A stretch of DNA of 64,000 nucleotides, taken from assembly GCA_027943335.1 (NCBI GenBank), contig BSBK01007860.1, positions 620,001 to 684,000 on the forward strand, given 5' to 3'. This DNA comes from Chamaecyparis obtusa. Its lineage: Eukaryota > Streptophyta > Pinopsida > Cupressales > Cupressaceae. Under the pieces are notes generated by a model. That model worked only from the letters and a program-made list of their open reading frames with translations. It made no database searches and was not told the origin of the DNA. This document shows positions 24,028-36,136 of the stretch, in pieces. Position 1 is the first letter of the stretch. Each line of letters starts with the position of its first letter. A program made the translations under genes and the position numbers.

Positions 24028-25262
24028 TATAAGACTATAAAAATGGTATAGAAAGTATAAATGAGAGAACCACAAATCTCATACAATAAAATATATGCAA
24101 ACCAATATATTCTACCATAAAAAGCCACTTGAAATATAAATTAATTCAAACAATTAAACTCCCTTTCAATTGTAGCTCCTATGTTCTCCTTTCTTCTCCA
24201 TAAAAATGATGTGATGTTGCTCTTGATCTTGACCAAAAATCTGTACTATAATTAAAAGCAAGATGATAGCATGAGAATACTAGGAGTGTGGTTGAAAGTA
24301 AAATGATGAAAAGAGAATATTAGGAATGTGGTTGAAAGAAAAATGGTGAAAATCTTGAATATAAAGATTGTGGTTGATAGAATGAGAATAATAGGATTGT
24401 GGTTAAACTAAAAATGAGAGAAATGATCTCAATTTATAGAATTTGAAGACCAAATCTCAAAATTAGCAAATTGATGTGTAAAATGGAAATTGTTATAGAT
24501 TATAGAAAGTGACAAAATTGAAAGAGGAAAATTGTCATTAAAATGACAATTTATGACAAATTGAATGCACAATTAGAAATTAGTGAGTTAAAAAGGGGAA
24601 ATTTGTCATAAACTATGACAAATATGACAAAAGGAAAAAAAGGGAAAATTGTCATAAACTATGACAATTATAACAAAAGGGAAAAAGGAAAATATCATAA
24701 ACTATGACAATTTATGGAAAAAGGAAAAGGGAAGGTGGAGGCTAAAAAAGAGGAAGTGGAGGCTAGAAAAGTGGGTGAAGTACAAATTAAGGAATAAAAT
24801 CCCATTTGGAAAATGCAGGGAATTATTAAATTTTAAAATTCATTTATTCTCACCAAATGGAAAATTAGGATTTAAGAATTATAAAAATTTCATAAATCAA
24901 TAATTAGCCAATTAATTAATTAATGTCAAATTAATTAACTGTGAAACTATGGGAAAGGGGGATAAATAAATATAATTTATTTATTAAGGCTAAGACTTAG
25001 GGATAAATTATGGGCTATTTACCCCTCAAGAAGATAAATTAATTGATTTGACCAAAGTGATGATTTTGATGAGGCAAAGGATTGATTTTGATGATTTTGA
25101 TAATTCTGATAATGAATTGAATTGATTTCAAAAGTGATTCATTAGGTCAAAAATAAGGAGAAATCAAGGATAAATATTAGTAAATTAGGGATGAGAATTA
25201 GACATTGAGGACATGTTAAAAAAAGGGGGCACATAGGTGTGGACCATTTTTTAGTGTCTACA
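24028..25262 (-). repeat. Element B 3' LTR
   Basis: 1,235 bp, matching 40452-41677 along its length. A TATA box (TATAAATT on the - strand) is at 24431-24438. A cluster of TGTCA/TGACA inverted repeats lies about 90-290 bp upstream of it (see 24525-24720). Confidence 0.9.
24525..24720. promoter_or_regulatory. Cluster of TGTCAT/ATGACA inverted repeats in the element B LTR
   Basis: One ATTGTCATT/AATGACAAT unit and three or more TTGTCATA-AAC-TATGACAA units follow one another, separated by purine-rich AAAAGGGAAAAAGG spacers. The same cluster is at about 40955-41140 in the other LTR. Its place upstream of the TATA box suggests a U3 enhancer or a recurrent binding site. Confidence 0.55.
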
Positions 25263-27081
25263 TTTTGCCCCTCTTTGAGACAATGCGATTATGAGCGTTG
25301 GTTCAAAGAAAATAAAAGATCATGCCCCAGTGGACCGACAGAATGGAGGTAGGATGCCCCCTCAAAAAATTGGGTGGAAATTGATTCGAGGATAATTTTT
25401 GGAAAAGAGAATGATTAGAAAAGATTGATAGGAATGTTAGTAAAAGGCTAAAATTAGATGGAGAAAAGTTAGTAATGGTGAAACTTGCTTTCATAAGTTT
25501 ATTTTATGTCATGAGAGCTTTATTTAATATAGAAAAATTGGATGCGTCACACCATAGCACAAAAAGATAGGATGATAATGCGATCCATTTGCATAAAAAC
25601 AAACACAGTAGATAGAGAATGATCTCATCTTTCCACGCATATTAATGAAATGCCCCAGAATCTCATGAGATCATCTAACAAGAAGAAGACCAAATAAAAA
25701 GAGATAAATCAATAAAAGATAAGACTCACTAAGCCAAGAAAAGCCAACAAACAATCTGATCTAGTTGTCAAAATTGATAGTTTTGGTTTGATAATGATAG
25801 CGTCCGGTTTCAGGAATGAAGTACCCCATTTAAGAAAGATACATTCTGGTTTCAAGTATACCACACCTTGTATAAGAAAAGATGACAGGTTTGATAAAAA
25901 GACAAATTGATGTTTTTGTTGATTGATATGACAAGTTTAATTTGATTGATTGCTGACGTGATTGGATAGTTTGTATGTTAATGTGTGATTTTGTTAAGCA
26001 CAATATTTGAAAGGTCTTAAGATTGTGTTTGCTAAAATGTTTGTATTGTTGTAAGGGACAATTTATTGAAAACATGGAAAACCATAGAATGGATGGACAT
26101 ATTTCTACCAAGCAGAGGGATTGGACAGGACAAGGAGATGGTGAGTGATGCATAGGAATGGACATGTCTAGATTTTTTTTTGAAGATGTTTTGCAGTTTT
26201 ACGTCCTTATTTTTATCAATACCAAGATAGGAATTTGGGATAGGAAAACACTAGGATATGAATAGGGAAAAGCAAGATCAATAGTGGACAAAGGGAATTG
26301 ATATGGATAGGAGGCTGGAGGTTTCAATATGATAGGAAATATGGACCAAAGGGATGTGATAGGATAGGAAGTATGACATGTAATGCTTCTGGAGGATCCA
26401 TAACCTTGTCAAGATCAAAGTTGGGAAAAAGGGAATATGGATGTTGATAGGATAAGGATATGAAAGGCAATAGGATAATAGAGGAGATGATAGGGATAAT
26501 GGAGGTAAGGGTATAATAGGATATGGAAATATGAACAAAAATTTTCCCCCAAGTATGGAATGCAAGAAGTTCAAAAACTATACATGACGCTTATTTGCCA
26601 GGTTTTCACTTTTGGATGAAATTATTTCTCTTTTTTTCTTTTTTCTTTTTTTTTTGTGTTAGCAAGAAACTTGTTTGCTAGGTTTTCATCAGGGCAACTT
26701 TTTTTTCTTTTTTTCCTTTTTTTCTTCTTTTTTGGTATTTTTTGTATTTTTTTTTATATTTTTGACATTTTTGGAAGATGATGGACACATGACATGACAC
26801 AAAAAAAGGACTCAAACACCTTGATCTTTGGATAATTCTCTTGACAGGACATGTAATAATGGGCCTTGACTATAATAGTATGCTCAAAGATGTTGGTAGG
26901 GTAATGATAAAGATTAGGTAAATGATTGGATAGGCTAGATGAAAGGCTGGAAAGGAGGTGTTGGAAAATGGAGGGAGTGGAAGAAGGCTTTATTTTGAGT
27001 GGATGGAAATGAATGCAAGAACATCATTGGCACACACCTTGAGGGGTGATGGGTTGATGGAGGAAAAGGAGATTTTGGATT
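25263..27081 (-). other. Element B 3' untranslated region
   Basis: No convincing coding. On the + strand it is rich in GGATAGGA-like words (26090-26560 and 26880-27150) and has long T tracts with scattered C (26628-26765). The purine tract directly before the 3' LTR is at 25263-25276 on the - strand. Short open frames here reflect the biased composition. Confidence 0.6.
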
Positions 27082-27866
27082 TCATAGAGCAATGGATATG
27101 GATTTTGGGACAAAAGGACCCAATATGGATTTGGAAGATGGAAGGCTTTTAGATTGAGGGATAGCAATTCTGGATGCCAACTTGGATTTTTCTTTAGCAA
27201 TCTGTGCTTTAAGAAGATTCTTGGGAATCCACATGCATTTTGATTTTTCATTCTTTTGTGGGTCCTTTGATTGCATTATTTGCACAATGGACTTGGGAAC
27301 CCATATTGATTTTGACTTTTCTTTTTGCTTAATGGGCCTTTGTGGCCTTTTTGATATTTCTTTTTCTTTTTCTTTTTGGATCATTTTTTTCTTTGATTGC
27401 ACATATCGATTAGACTGGACATGTTGATCCTTGAATGCATGTGGATTTTTTAAATTATGGAATTTATACTTGGCATCCAAATTGCTTGGAAAATGAAGAG
27501 GATATATGAATGGATAGGAATTATATGGAGGCCTTTTGGATGGATGGAAGATTCTCAAAGATGTGTGTCTTTTCTGACTTGCATATGGGAAAGGGTAAGT
27601 GAATTGTGAACTAGTAGATGGAAGAATATATAGACCTAAAATGGATGGAAGGGGAGAAGGAGGAGGTATACATTTTGATTTAGGTTTTGAAAGGATACCA
27701 ATGCCTTGAGAGTGAGATTTAGGACTAAGGTCATGACATTTAGAGCTTTCTTTAACATGAAAGGGTTCTAATATACTTAGTTCTTGAATTCTAAACCCTT
27801 TGACTTGATAATGTGTGCTTGGAATAAGAGGACACTTTTTGGTAGATGTGAGTTTATTCTAAGGTG
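27082..27866 (-). pseudogene. Element B ORF, C-terminal part (after the A2 insertion)
   Basis: The same frame as the 36137-38163 part continues on the far side of A2, with one TAG at the join. The C-terminal 150 codons are basic and carry two spaced copies of a K-S-K-x-x-W-[VI]-P-K motif (KSKSIWVPK and KSKCMWIPK). The frame ends at 27082. A gag-type or nucleic-acid-binding role is possible. No CCHC or enzyme motif is visible. Confidence 0.6.
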
Positions 27867-29076
27867 TGTTGGAATTAGGAGAGATAGGTACTGAGAGGGG
27901 AGGGGTGAATCAGTGCCTTCAAATCTTTTACTTGTAAAACCTTTTTGATCTATAACTGAATACTATGATAACCGATCAAAATAACTTGAATACAATTGTA
28001 TAAATCAATCATCTACTTAACTTAAGAAAGTAAAAAACATGAAATCAATATGACAATCACATAACACAAGTATTTTGGTAACACAGAAACCCTTGTTAGA
28101 AGGTAAAAATTGCGGTGGGGATGACACCCACAAATTCTTCACTACTGCAGATAGAAAAGGTTTGTCTATTAAAGCTACAAATTTTGATCACTTTTGGTGA
28201 CCTTACCCTGTTAGGAGTAACATATTATATCAGCTAGATCTACCTAGTTATATGATTTAAACAAAACTAATGAAGTGTGTACTCGATTAAGATATTTACA
28301 TAAGACTGTTAAGTCTACCCTGTTAAGAGATTTATCAAAAACTCTATCACAATTGTCAGAAAGTAATAGGTAATTATCTACTAGTTGACAACTCAATTGT
28401 CTGAAACAGATCTATAAGTGCTCATCAAAATATCACCTTATCTATGATGGTTTCTTACTCTATTGTGCTCAGTAGCCTTCTCTGATTTTGCTCAATCTGA
28501 TATCCTTTATGCTCTATTCTGCTTGGTAAATTGATTGTCTTGAAGATAGGCAATGTCTTCAAGTGCTCCGTGATTCATATATATTAGTTCACCCAACCTC
28601 ATAAAAATGGTGCGAACATACAAAATATATAGTGTTATGTTTTGCTGCCTTAGCAAAAATTAGGTTACAAAAATAATCATAACCCTAAGATCTACGGTGC
28701 AAAATAACCTAGATCAACTATTTCAATAAGATAAACATTACATTTAATGAGTATCTAATTACAATAAATGCTCCTCAATCTTGGTAAACCATTTTATGAT
28801 CTATTGTAACCATTTGCATAGAATAATGTGCCATTTTAGATTACTATGCCATTTTCTGTGATCATCGGTAAACACTATATAATCTGCTAAGTGTTTACTA
28901 ACTATCGATGTTGGTGTCATTGGTGCTCGGTTAACTGTGTGATGCTCGGTGTAAAGGCTTTACCAACTACTCTATCTTACTTCTTGTTACCGACCAACTC
29001 AATATAAGTAACCGACCGACCTGTTTACTATCCTTTGATACTAATGACAACCTTAAATGCTCAATAGAGATTAACA
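27867..29076 (-). repeat. A2 3' LTR
   Basis: - strand TGTTAATCTC to TTCCAACA. Contains the mini inverted-repeat array (about 28091-28330), including CCTT/AAGG at 28091-28103 and AGAC/GTCT around 28304-28317. The purine tract is at 29077-29090. Confidence 0.95.
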
Positions 29077-29323
29077 ATCTCCCCCTTTGGCATTAGTATC
29101 AAAAATTCAAATGTATATAGACAAAATGTTTCTATATATGCCTTATGTCTCCGCCATATACATATCCACAACAAAAACTTCTAAGTATAGAGTACTCCCC
29201 CTCGGTGCATGCTCCTGGTAGTATGTAATATATATATCAAAGTATACTTATTTGGCATATACATGGTTTTCCCCCTTTTTGATAATAATGCCAAATGCAA
29301 AATATATATATATAATGTATACT

Positions 29324-32300
29324 TACATCTTATTAAAAATGTGTGGATGGGCTTTCTTTACAGACTCCAATAGGTTGTCCCATTCCTCTTTCAAGTTGGT
29401 AAGAGCAATATGCTCAAGTCCAACTTGTGCATGCATGTCAAAGATATTATCCAACACCGAAATCTCTGGTGTTGCCACAAGTTGTTCAGCTTTGACAATG
29501 TGTGCTTCAAAAATTTTCAGGTAAGGACTGAGTTCTTTTTGTAACTCTGTAACCTGATCGGTGATGTGCGCTTCTTGTTTCCTTAAGTCTGCTATCAGCC
29601 ACTGGAGTTCCTGAACTCAATTAATATGCTTTAAGAAAGTAGTTGGCTCGGCGATAGCTATTTATGTACTTAACTTTATCTCTTCTTCTAAACCTTTTAT
29701 CTTTTCACTGACTTCTACAGTAAAGGTGTCTGAAGTAAAAAGCTTGATTAGAAGTTGAAAAATTGTTTGGGTGATAGATTTTACCTTGGTAATGACCTCA
29801 GATAATTTTACCTTGTTTAGTGCCACTTCTGTGCTAATCCTTTTTGCCAATTTGTTCAAAATATTTGATTCTACCCTTTCTTTGATTCTTTTGTCTACAT
29901 CTATATCAGGGGCATTGATTTTGTCAGCGAGTGTGCCAAGTTGATCTAAGATGGGAGTATTCTCATCAATATTTTTTTTTGGTACTATATGTTGCAAAAT
30001 ATCCCTCACATCATTTAACACTTCTTTACATTTGTGTTCTTGCCTTAACTTCTCTTGTGCCACTTTCCTTGAACATAATTCCCCATACCTACTTAGTTCC
30101 TCGGGGCTTAGGGTTCTCGGGTCACATTCTGGTATAATGATAATGTCATCAATGGTGACCAGCCCTTTGGCTTTCTTCTTCTTCTTCTTTTGGGCAAGAG
30201 GTGACTTCTTCTCACTTATGACAATAGCTTTTTCTTCACTTCTCGGAGTATCTTTCCCAGTTGACACTATATCATCCTTCTTCTACTCCTCAGTAGATGG
30301 TGTGGGAGTCTCGGTTGTAGTGTTAGGTGGGTTCACCTTAGTTGACTTTTTTTTTTTGGGTTCCTTTATTTCTATAGACTGTGCCTCTGGTTTGTTAGGC
30401 TCATTTGTATCTGCAAGTTGCTCAGGTGCTTGAATCTTAGTTGTATCTTTATTTGGCTCAGGATGAGACACATCGGGTTGTACTTGTGAAATTATTTCAA
30501 CTACCTCTGCAAGTACAAGTAGTTCACCCAATAGTGATGTGAGCACACTATCAATGTCTAATGCTTCATCTTTGTATGGTGCAATTGTCACATCTTCATC
30601 ATCCTCATCATCAAGATCACCGTTAGTGATGTCCTCAATGAGTGCATCATCATCAAATTTCTTTTGCAAGTGGATCTTAACTTGATCTGGTGCATCCTGT
30701 GAAATTTTGATTTCTTCCTTTTGTTCAGTGATATCAATAACCTCGGTAACTAATATACCGGTGTCTTCTATTTTCTTACCTTTGTTATCATCAATGAAAA
30801 TACCTTTATCTTTTGAACTGTGTCTCTTCTTAGATAGTTTCAGGAATGCTTCCTGTTCAGCTTTCTCTTCTCCTTTCAAAATTGATGTCCATAGAGAATC
30901 ACATATGACATCCATATCATCCACATTCTCATCCATGGTCTGCATAGCTCTATTCTTGACTAGAATTCTAGCCTAATATTTTGTCATGTATTCACTTACC
31001 ACAACATAGCTAAAGTGTGAGGTTGCATGGCTTAGTGACCATTCTCTTTTACTTTTCTCTGTATCTAGTGCAATAGCCCATCTCTCACTTTTTTTTTCAT
31101 CAAGTTCCTTTGGCAATTGACATGCAAATTCCATCGGTACTCTCTTGAATTTTATCATCATTTGGACGATAGCATGTTGTCTTTGTCTTGTCCTCAATTG
31201 ACATTTTGTCAAATTTGCCTATGCCTGGATCTGTAAGATTTCCATTCTCAATTATATCTTCAATTATTTCTTCTATAGTACTTTCCCTATTACGAACTAA
31301 CTTGAATTGATCAGGATCATTTTCAGTTTTTGTATCCTCTAGATCTTCTTTATTTCTTATGTATTTCCTCTTTTTCTTCGGTGTCTCAGCTACTTTCTTG
31401 GTCTTTCTCTTAACATATTTCCTGGTAGGTGTAGCTTCTCTTCTTTTTGCTACTTTTACTGCTTCTACTTGCTCAATGGATTGTGTAGCAGTTGATGAAC
31501 ATGTCTTCATTCCTTCAGGTTCTAGTAGCTACATATCTTGTTCATCAGTTGTGGGAGGAACCGGTGTGTGATCCTTTTCTTTGTCTAACTCAATTTCATC
31601 GCTATCATAGGGCTTGTCAGCCAACTATAACTGACCTTTAGTTGCCTCATCAATCAATGACTCCTTAGGTGAGTCAGATGTAGTTCCATATTTTTCTGTG
31701 AGATCTTTTCTCATTTTCTTTGCCCTTCTTGACATTTTACCGATCTCTATGTCTGTTGAGATTCTAGACTTAGCTTCCTCATATACACCAAACCTACTGG
31801 CAGTGATGTCTATCAGTAATGCCAGCAATGCATTGATAGATTTCAAAGTGAAATCATGATTCATTTCATATCCCATTGGTGCTAGCCATTTTGTTCTCAG
31901 TTCTACTGCCTTTATCATTGAGTGGTCTATGCTGACTACAAAGCATATATCATCTTCAAATTTTCTAACTAATTCCCTTGGAATTCTACTTCTTTGTTGC
32001 ATTTTTGTTTGAAATTCCTTAAAATATGCATTGAATTCATTATTCAGATTGTCTCCTAAACTTTTCATCATTTCACTGATTTGAGCAGTTATCGGTTTGT
32101 CCAATTGCCAGTTTACTTTACCGATACCTGGTACATATGTTTGTAGATAGAGAAATGTACAGACAAGCAGTGATCCATACTTACATGTATTAGACTTCTT
32201 TGCTTTTATTGTCTTCATATTGTCATGCAGTTGGTGTAGTAGTAGCTCGGTAAGATCAACCTGGTGATCTTTCTTCACAATTTTGTAAGCCATGTCCACA

Positions 32301-32932
32301 GTACTGCAAGGTACACTATTTGGTTTGCTAGATTGGAATATCTTGTACCTGATGACATGAGCTACGAATTTTACCGCTGGATCTTTGATAGTTGATATTT
32401 TCAGTGCCCTACCATCCCATTGAGCTCCAATGTTCTTTTCTATGTCGAGATGAGATGAACTTCGAAACGCTTTGGCTTTGTCAGTTGTAGGGTACCCAAT
32501 AACCCTACTGATAATCTTCCTAGTGACCTCAACAGGTTTATCCAACCAAAATTTTCCATCATGAAATCTTCTTAGCACAATTCTTATCTAGTCATTGTGG
32601 AAGGATTGTGGGAAGTATGTGAAACACCGTAACCCTGACTCCTCAATCTTCTTGTATTTAGTTTTAATCTTACCATCCGGTCCACAGACTTGTTGATAAG
32701 CAGCAATGGTCTCAAAATCACATACTTCACTGATCTTGCAGTGAATGTAAGCCCTAACATCTTATGTTAACAAAACCCTATCTGGAATACTAGAAAATGC
32801 GCCCATATCATCTGTTTGTGCTATGACCTAGGGATGAGGTTTGAGTTTCTCCTTGGAAAAATGTGCCCTAACAATTAATTCCACTTCCTCCTCAATATTT
32901 TGCAATTTGCTTGCAGTCGATGTCGATGCCAT
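29324..32932 (-). pseudogene. A2 ORF2: large protein of unknown function
   Basis: From ATG 32932 (MASTS) to NKM-stop at 29324, about 1,200 codons with only a few stops. The longest open piece (32578-31625) holds FHDGKFWLDKPVEVTRK, RVIGYPT, YGSLLVCTFLYLQ, DICFVVSID, APMGYEMNHDF and FGVYEEAKSRI. Next come basic clusters (KYVKRKTKK, KKKRKYIRNK), an acidic Asp/Glu-rich region near 30600, a Lys run near 30180, and coiled coil to the end. It has no similarity I can see to pol enzymes. The motifs persist in A1, A3 and A4 while flanking sequence diverges, which argues the protein was under selection when the family was active. It may help packaging, or act in trans on host chromatin; both are guesses. 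Confidence 0.8.
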
Positions 32933-33130
32933 AAATTATTTCTAGGGTTTTGGAAAATAATAGATAACCAATGTTTGGTAGGTAGATGAACTTACTCGTT
33001 ATCATTGAAGATTTGTCATTGGTTTGATCTACAGTAGCTTGGAATCTTTTCTGAAAATCTCTAGCTCAAACTCTTCTCTGTAAAATCTCTATTCTTTGAA
33101 GTCACAATGTAACAATGAACTCTGTTTCCG

Positions 33131-33200
33131 CATATATATAGACTTTTTGATATTCTTTCTCAAACTTTGATGCATTAAATGTGTGACCTAACTTTTGATA
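33131..33200 (-). promoter_or_regulatory. A2 internal promoter candidate upstream of ORF2
   Basis: A TATATATATG box starts at 33140 on the - strand, 208 bp from the ORF2 ATG. This is the same distance as in A1, with the same flanking words (ATATCAAAAAGTC before, AGTTCATTGTTACATTGTGA after). The full non-coding spacer is 32933-33459. Confidence 0.6.
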
Positions 33201-33459
33201 TGAAACAACTATCAGCTTGGTTAACATATAATTTCTTCATCAGTTTTCACTGTTTTCAGTTAACCTTGTATAGTGATTACTGATGGGTAACCAACTCACG
33301 TTTCTTCTTTTACCAACTATGTGACATTTGTAAACTTATAACACATAAACCATGGTGCATCTTTATTCATGAAAATTTGGTATTTGTACATCATATATAA
33401 GGAACTGTATGAAAAATGTGATCATTTAAAATGTCAGTTCCATACATACCTTTGTCATC

Positions 33460-34863
33460 TTAAGTGGAGGTACCGATGTCACCCAATCCAGTAGACAAGG
33501 TTTCATCGACAGTGTTACTTGACTCAACATTCTCATTAGATGCCTTCTTCCACATTGTGTTCCTTAACTTCATAATATCTAAAATGTTATATCCACTCTC
33601 AAATATATTGTTTTCATCAGGTGCTCGGTCTTTGTAGTTCTTGCTTACATGACCGTCCTTGTGACAGTGCATACATGCCATTCCCGCATTTGTCTAGTTT
33701 CTTGATTGTCCAATCCGATTCTTTTTGTAACAGTTTGCTGCAATATGTCCATACCGACCACATATAGTATAATTAGTTTATGTATTATAATCCCAAACAT
33801 ATGAGTTACCTTGTCACTTCGGTTGATATGGCTTTCATTGTAATTTCTCCTTAGGTGTCTAGACTTGTGTCATTTTCACCTTGCAGTCCCTTGCAGTGTG
33901 TCCATGCTTATTACAAGTATAGCATATTTTCTCCTCAGTAGTATTATTATCAATTTCATTCTTCTTAGCTCTGCATTCATAAGCTAGATGTCCAAACTTA
34001 CCACAATAATAACAATATCCATTGAATTTAGGAATGATAGGAGGTTTACCTTGTGCTTTTCTTTTGCACACATTAGATGTATGTCCTGATTTTCCACAGT
34101 GGTAACATGTCATCACTTTAGGTTTCTAAGTTTGATTATTGTTGAATTTTTCATCTTGTTGTGATGATTATCCTTCACCGGTGTAGCCTATACCGGTTCT
34201 GCTTCCGAATCTCCTCTGATTAGTTAGGAAATCATCAATCTTTTTAGAACTGTCCTCAGCTATCTTCATCATTTCATTGTGTTGATTTTGTGTCTTTATT
34301 TCATTTCTCAATTTTTCATTATCTTCTCTAATTATTGCAACATCTTCAAGTCTTCTTGATAATTCTCCATTTACTCAGTTCATTTCTTGATTAACTGTCA
34401 TCATCTGATTTGATACTTGGAAGTGACGATCGGTGAGTCTCTGTATTTCACTTTCTTTTACTTGAAGTTGTTCAGTCATCAGTCTTCGGTCTTCAATAGC
34501 TAGATTCTGATCTTGTTCAGCTTGTCTAGCATTGTTCATGATTTCCACCATTCTCACCATTTGAGATTCATGACCGATTTGAAGTGCTTTCACTTGCTCA
34601 GATAGATGTTGATTCTTTTCAGATAAATCAAAGATTATGCTTTCAGATCCATCAGAGATGCTTCCAGAGCTTGATCCAATATGATCAAATATTTTATCAA
34701 TAGGTTCTTCATGATAACTAATTTCATTCAGCTGAATTGCAAGGTTCTTCCTATCAACCAGTAATTTCTTCAATTCTTCCTTGGCTTGTTTATACTATTC
34801 CACAAACATCTATATTTGTATCTTCTGATTCTCAATAGTCTTGTCAAGTTTGTATCTCTCCAT
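33460..34863 (-). pseudogene. A2 gag-like protein: coiled coil plus CCHC zinc knuckles
   Basis: The ATG at 34863 (MERYKLDKTIENQKIQ) follows the primer site. The coiled coil runs to about 34200. Then come CCHC knuckles CYHCGKSGHTSNVC, CYYCGKFGHLAYEC, CYTCNKHGHTARDC, a degenerate CGRYGHIAANC and CMHCHKDGHVSKNY; the first three are intact. The tail ends GLGDIGTST at 33460. Several single-base stops interrupt the frame, yet the frame is otherwise kept throughout, so loss was recent. Expected to bind element RNA and form particles. Confidence 0.88.
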
Positions 34864-34911
34864 GACTTAGATCTTTACCCTTCAGTGGTTAGACTATTCA
34901 ACAAGAGAACT

Positions 34912-34927
34912 AAGCTTTGATACCAAT
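34912..34927 (-). promoter_or_regulatory. A2 primer binding site (initiator-Met type)
   Basis: The - strand reads TGGTATCAAAGC just inside the 5' LTR, one transition from the standard TGGTATCAGAGC. Confidence 0.9.
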
Positions 34928-36136
34928 TGTTGTAATTGGGACAGATAGGTACTGAGAGGGGAGGGGTGAATCAATGCCTTCAAATCTTTTACTTGTAAAA
35001 TCTTTCTGATCTATAACTGAATACTATGATAACCGATCAAAATAACTTGAATACAATTGTATAAATCAATCATCTACTTAACTTAATAAAGTAAACAACA
35101 TGAAATCAATATGACAATCACATAACACAAGTATTTTGGTAACACAGAAACCCTTGTTAGAAGGTAAAAACTACGGTGGGGATGACACCCACAAATTCTT
35201 CACTACTGCAGATAGAAAAGGTTTGTCTGTTAAGGCTACAAGTTTTGATCACTTCTGGTGATCTTGCCCTATTAGGAGTAACATATTAGATCATCTATAT
35301 CTACCTAGTTATAGGATTTAAACAACACTAATGAAGTGTGTACTTGGTTAAGAGATTTACATAAGACTGTTAAGTCTACTATGTTAAGAGATTTATCAAA
35401 AACTCTATCACAATTGTGAGAAAGTAATAGGTAATTATCTGCTAGTTGACAACTCAATTTTTTGAAATAGATCTATAAGTGCTCATCAAAATATCACCTT
35501 ATCTGTGATGGTTTCTTACTCTATTGTGCTTGGTAGCCTTCTCTGATTCTGCTCAATCTGATATCCTATGTGCTATGTTCTGCTTGGTAAACTAATTGTC
35601 TTGAAGATAGGCAATGTCTTCAAGTGCTTCGTGATTCATATATATTAGTTCACCCAACCTCATAAAAATGGTGTGAACATACAAAATATATAGTGTTCTA
35701 TTTTTCCACCTTAGCAAAAATTAGGTTACAAAAATAATCATAACCTAAGATCTACGGTGCAAAATAACCTAGATCAACTATTTCAATAAGATAAACATTA
35801 CATTTAATGAGTATCTAATTACAATAAATGCTCCTCGATCTTGGTAAACCATTTTATGATCTTTTATAACCATTTGCATAGAATAATGTGCCATTTTAGA
35901 TTACTATGCCATTTTCTGTGATCATCGGTAAACACTATATAATCTGCTCAGTGTTTACTAACCGTCGATGTTGGTGTCATTGGTGCTCGGTTAACTGTGT
36001 GATGCTCGGTGTAAAGGCTTTACCAACTACTCTATCTTACTTCTTGTTACCGACCAACTCAATATAAGTAACCGACCGACCTGTTTACTATCCTTTGATA
36101 CTAATGAGAACCTTAAATGCTCAATAGAGATTAACA
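34928..36136 (-). repeat. A2 5' LTR with mini inverted-repeat array
   Basis: Matches 27867-29076 almost base for base. The array spans about 35152-35394: CCTT/AAGG at 35152-35164, then GTC/GGC-type, CCT/AGG, CCT-AGTTAT-AGG, and AGAC/GTCT units. Some arms have single mismatches. Confidence 0.95.

Larger units (their letters stand above)
27867..36136 (-). mobile_element. A2: full-length non-autonomous LTR retrotransposon (gag-like + ORF2)
   Basis: LTRs 27867-29076 and 34928-36136 (1,210 and 1,209 bp, very alike) are flanked by the perfect target duplication AGGTG (27862-27866 and 36137-36141). On the - strand the order is 5' LTR, primer site, gag-like ORF, spacer with TATA box, ORF2, purine tract AAAGGGGGAGAT, 3' LTR. 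The 8,270-bp element is colinear with A1 and is the best-preserved copy. It interrupts the element B ORF, so it is younger than B. Confidence 0.95.

Noticed and set aside
26278..26574. 98-codon Pro/Ile/Ser/Tyr-rich frame on the - strand
   Set aside because: It lies in the GGATAGGA-rich 3' region of element B; composition alone explains the open frame.
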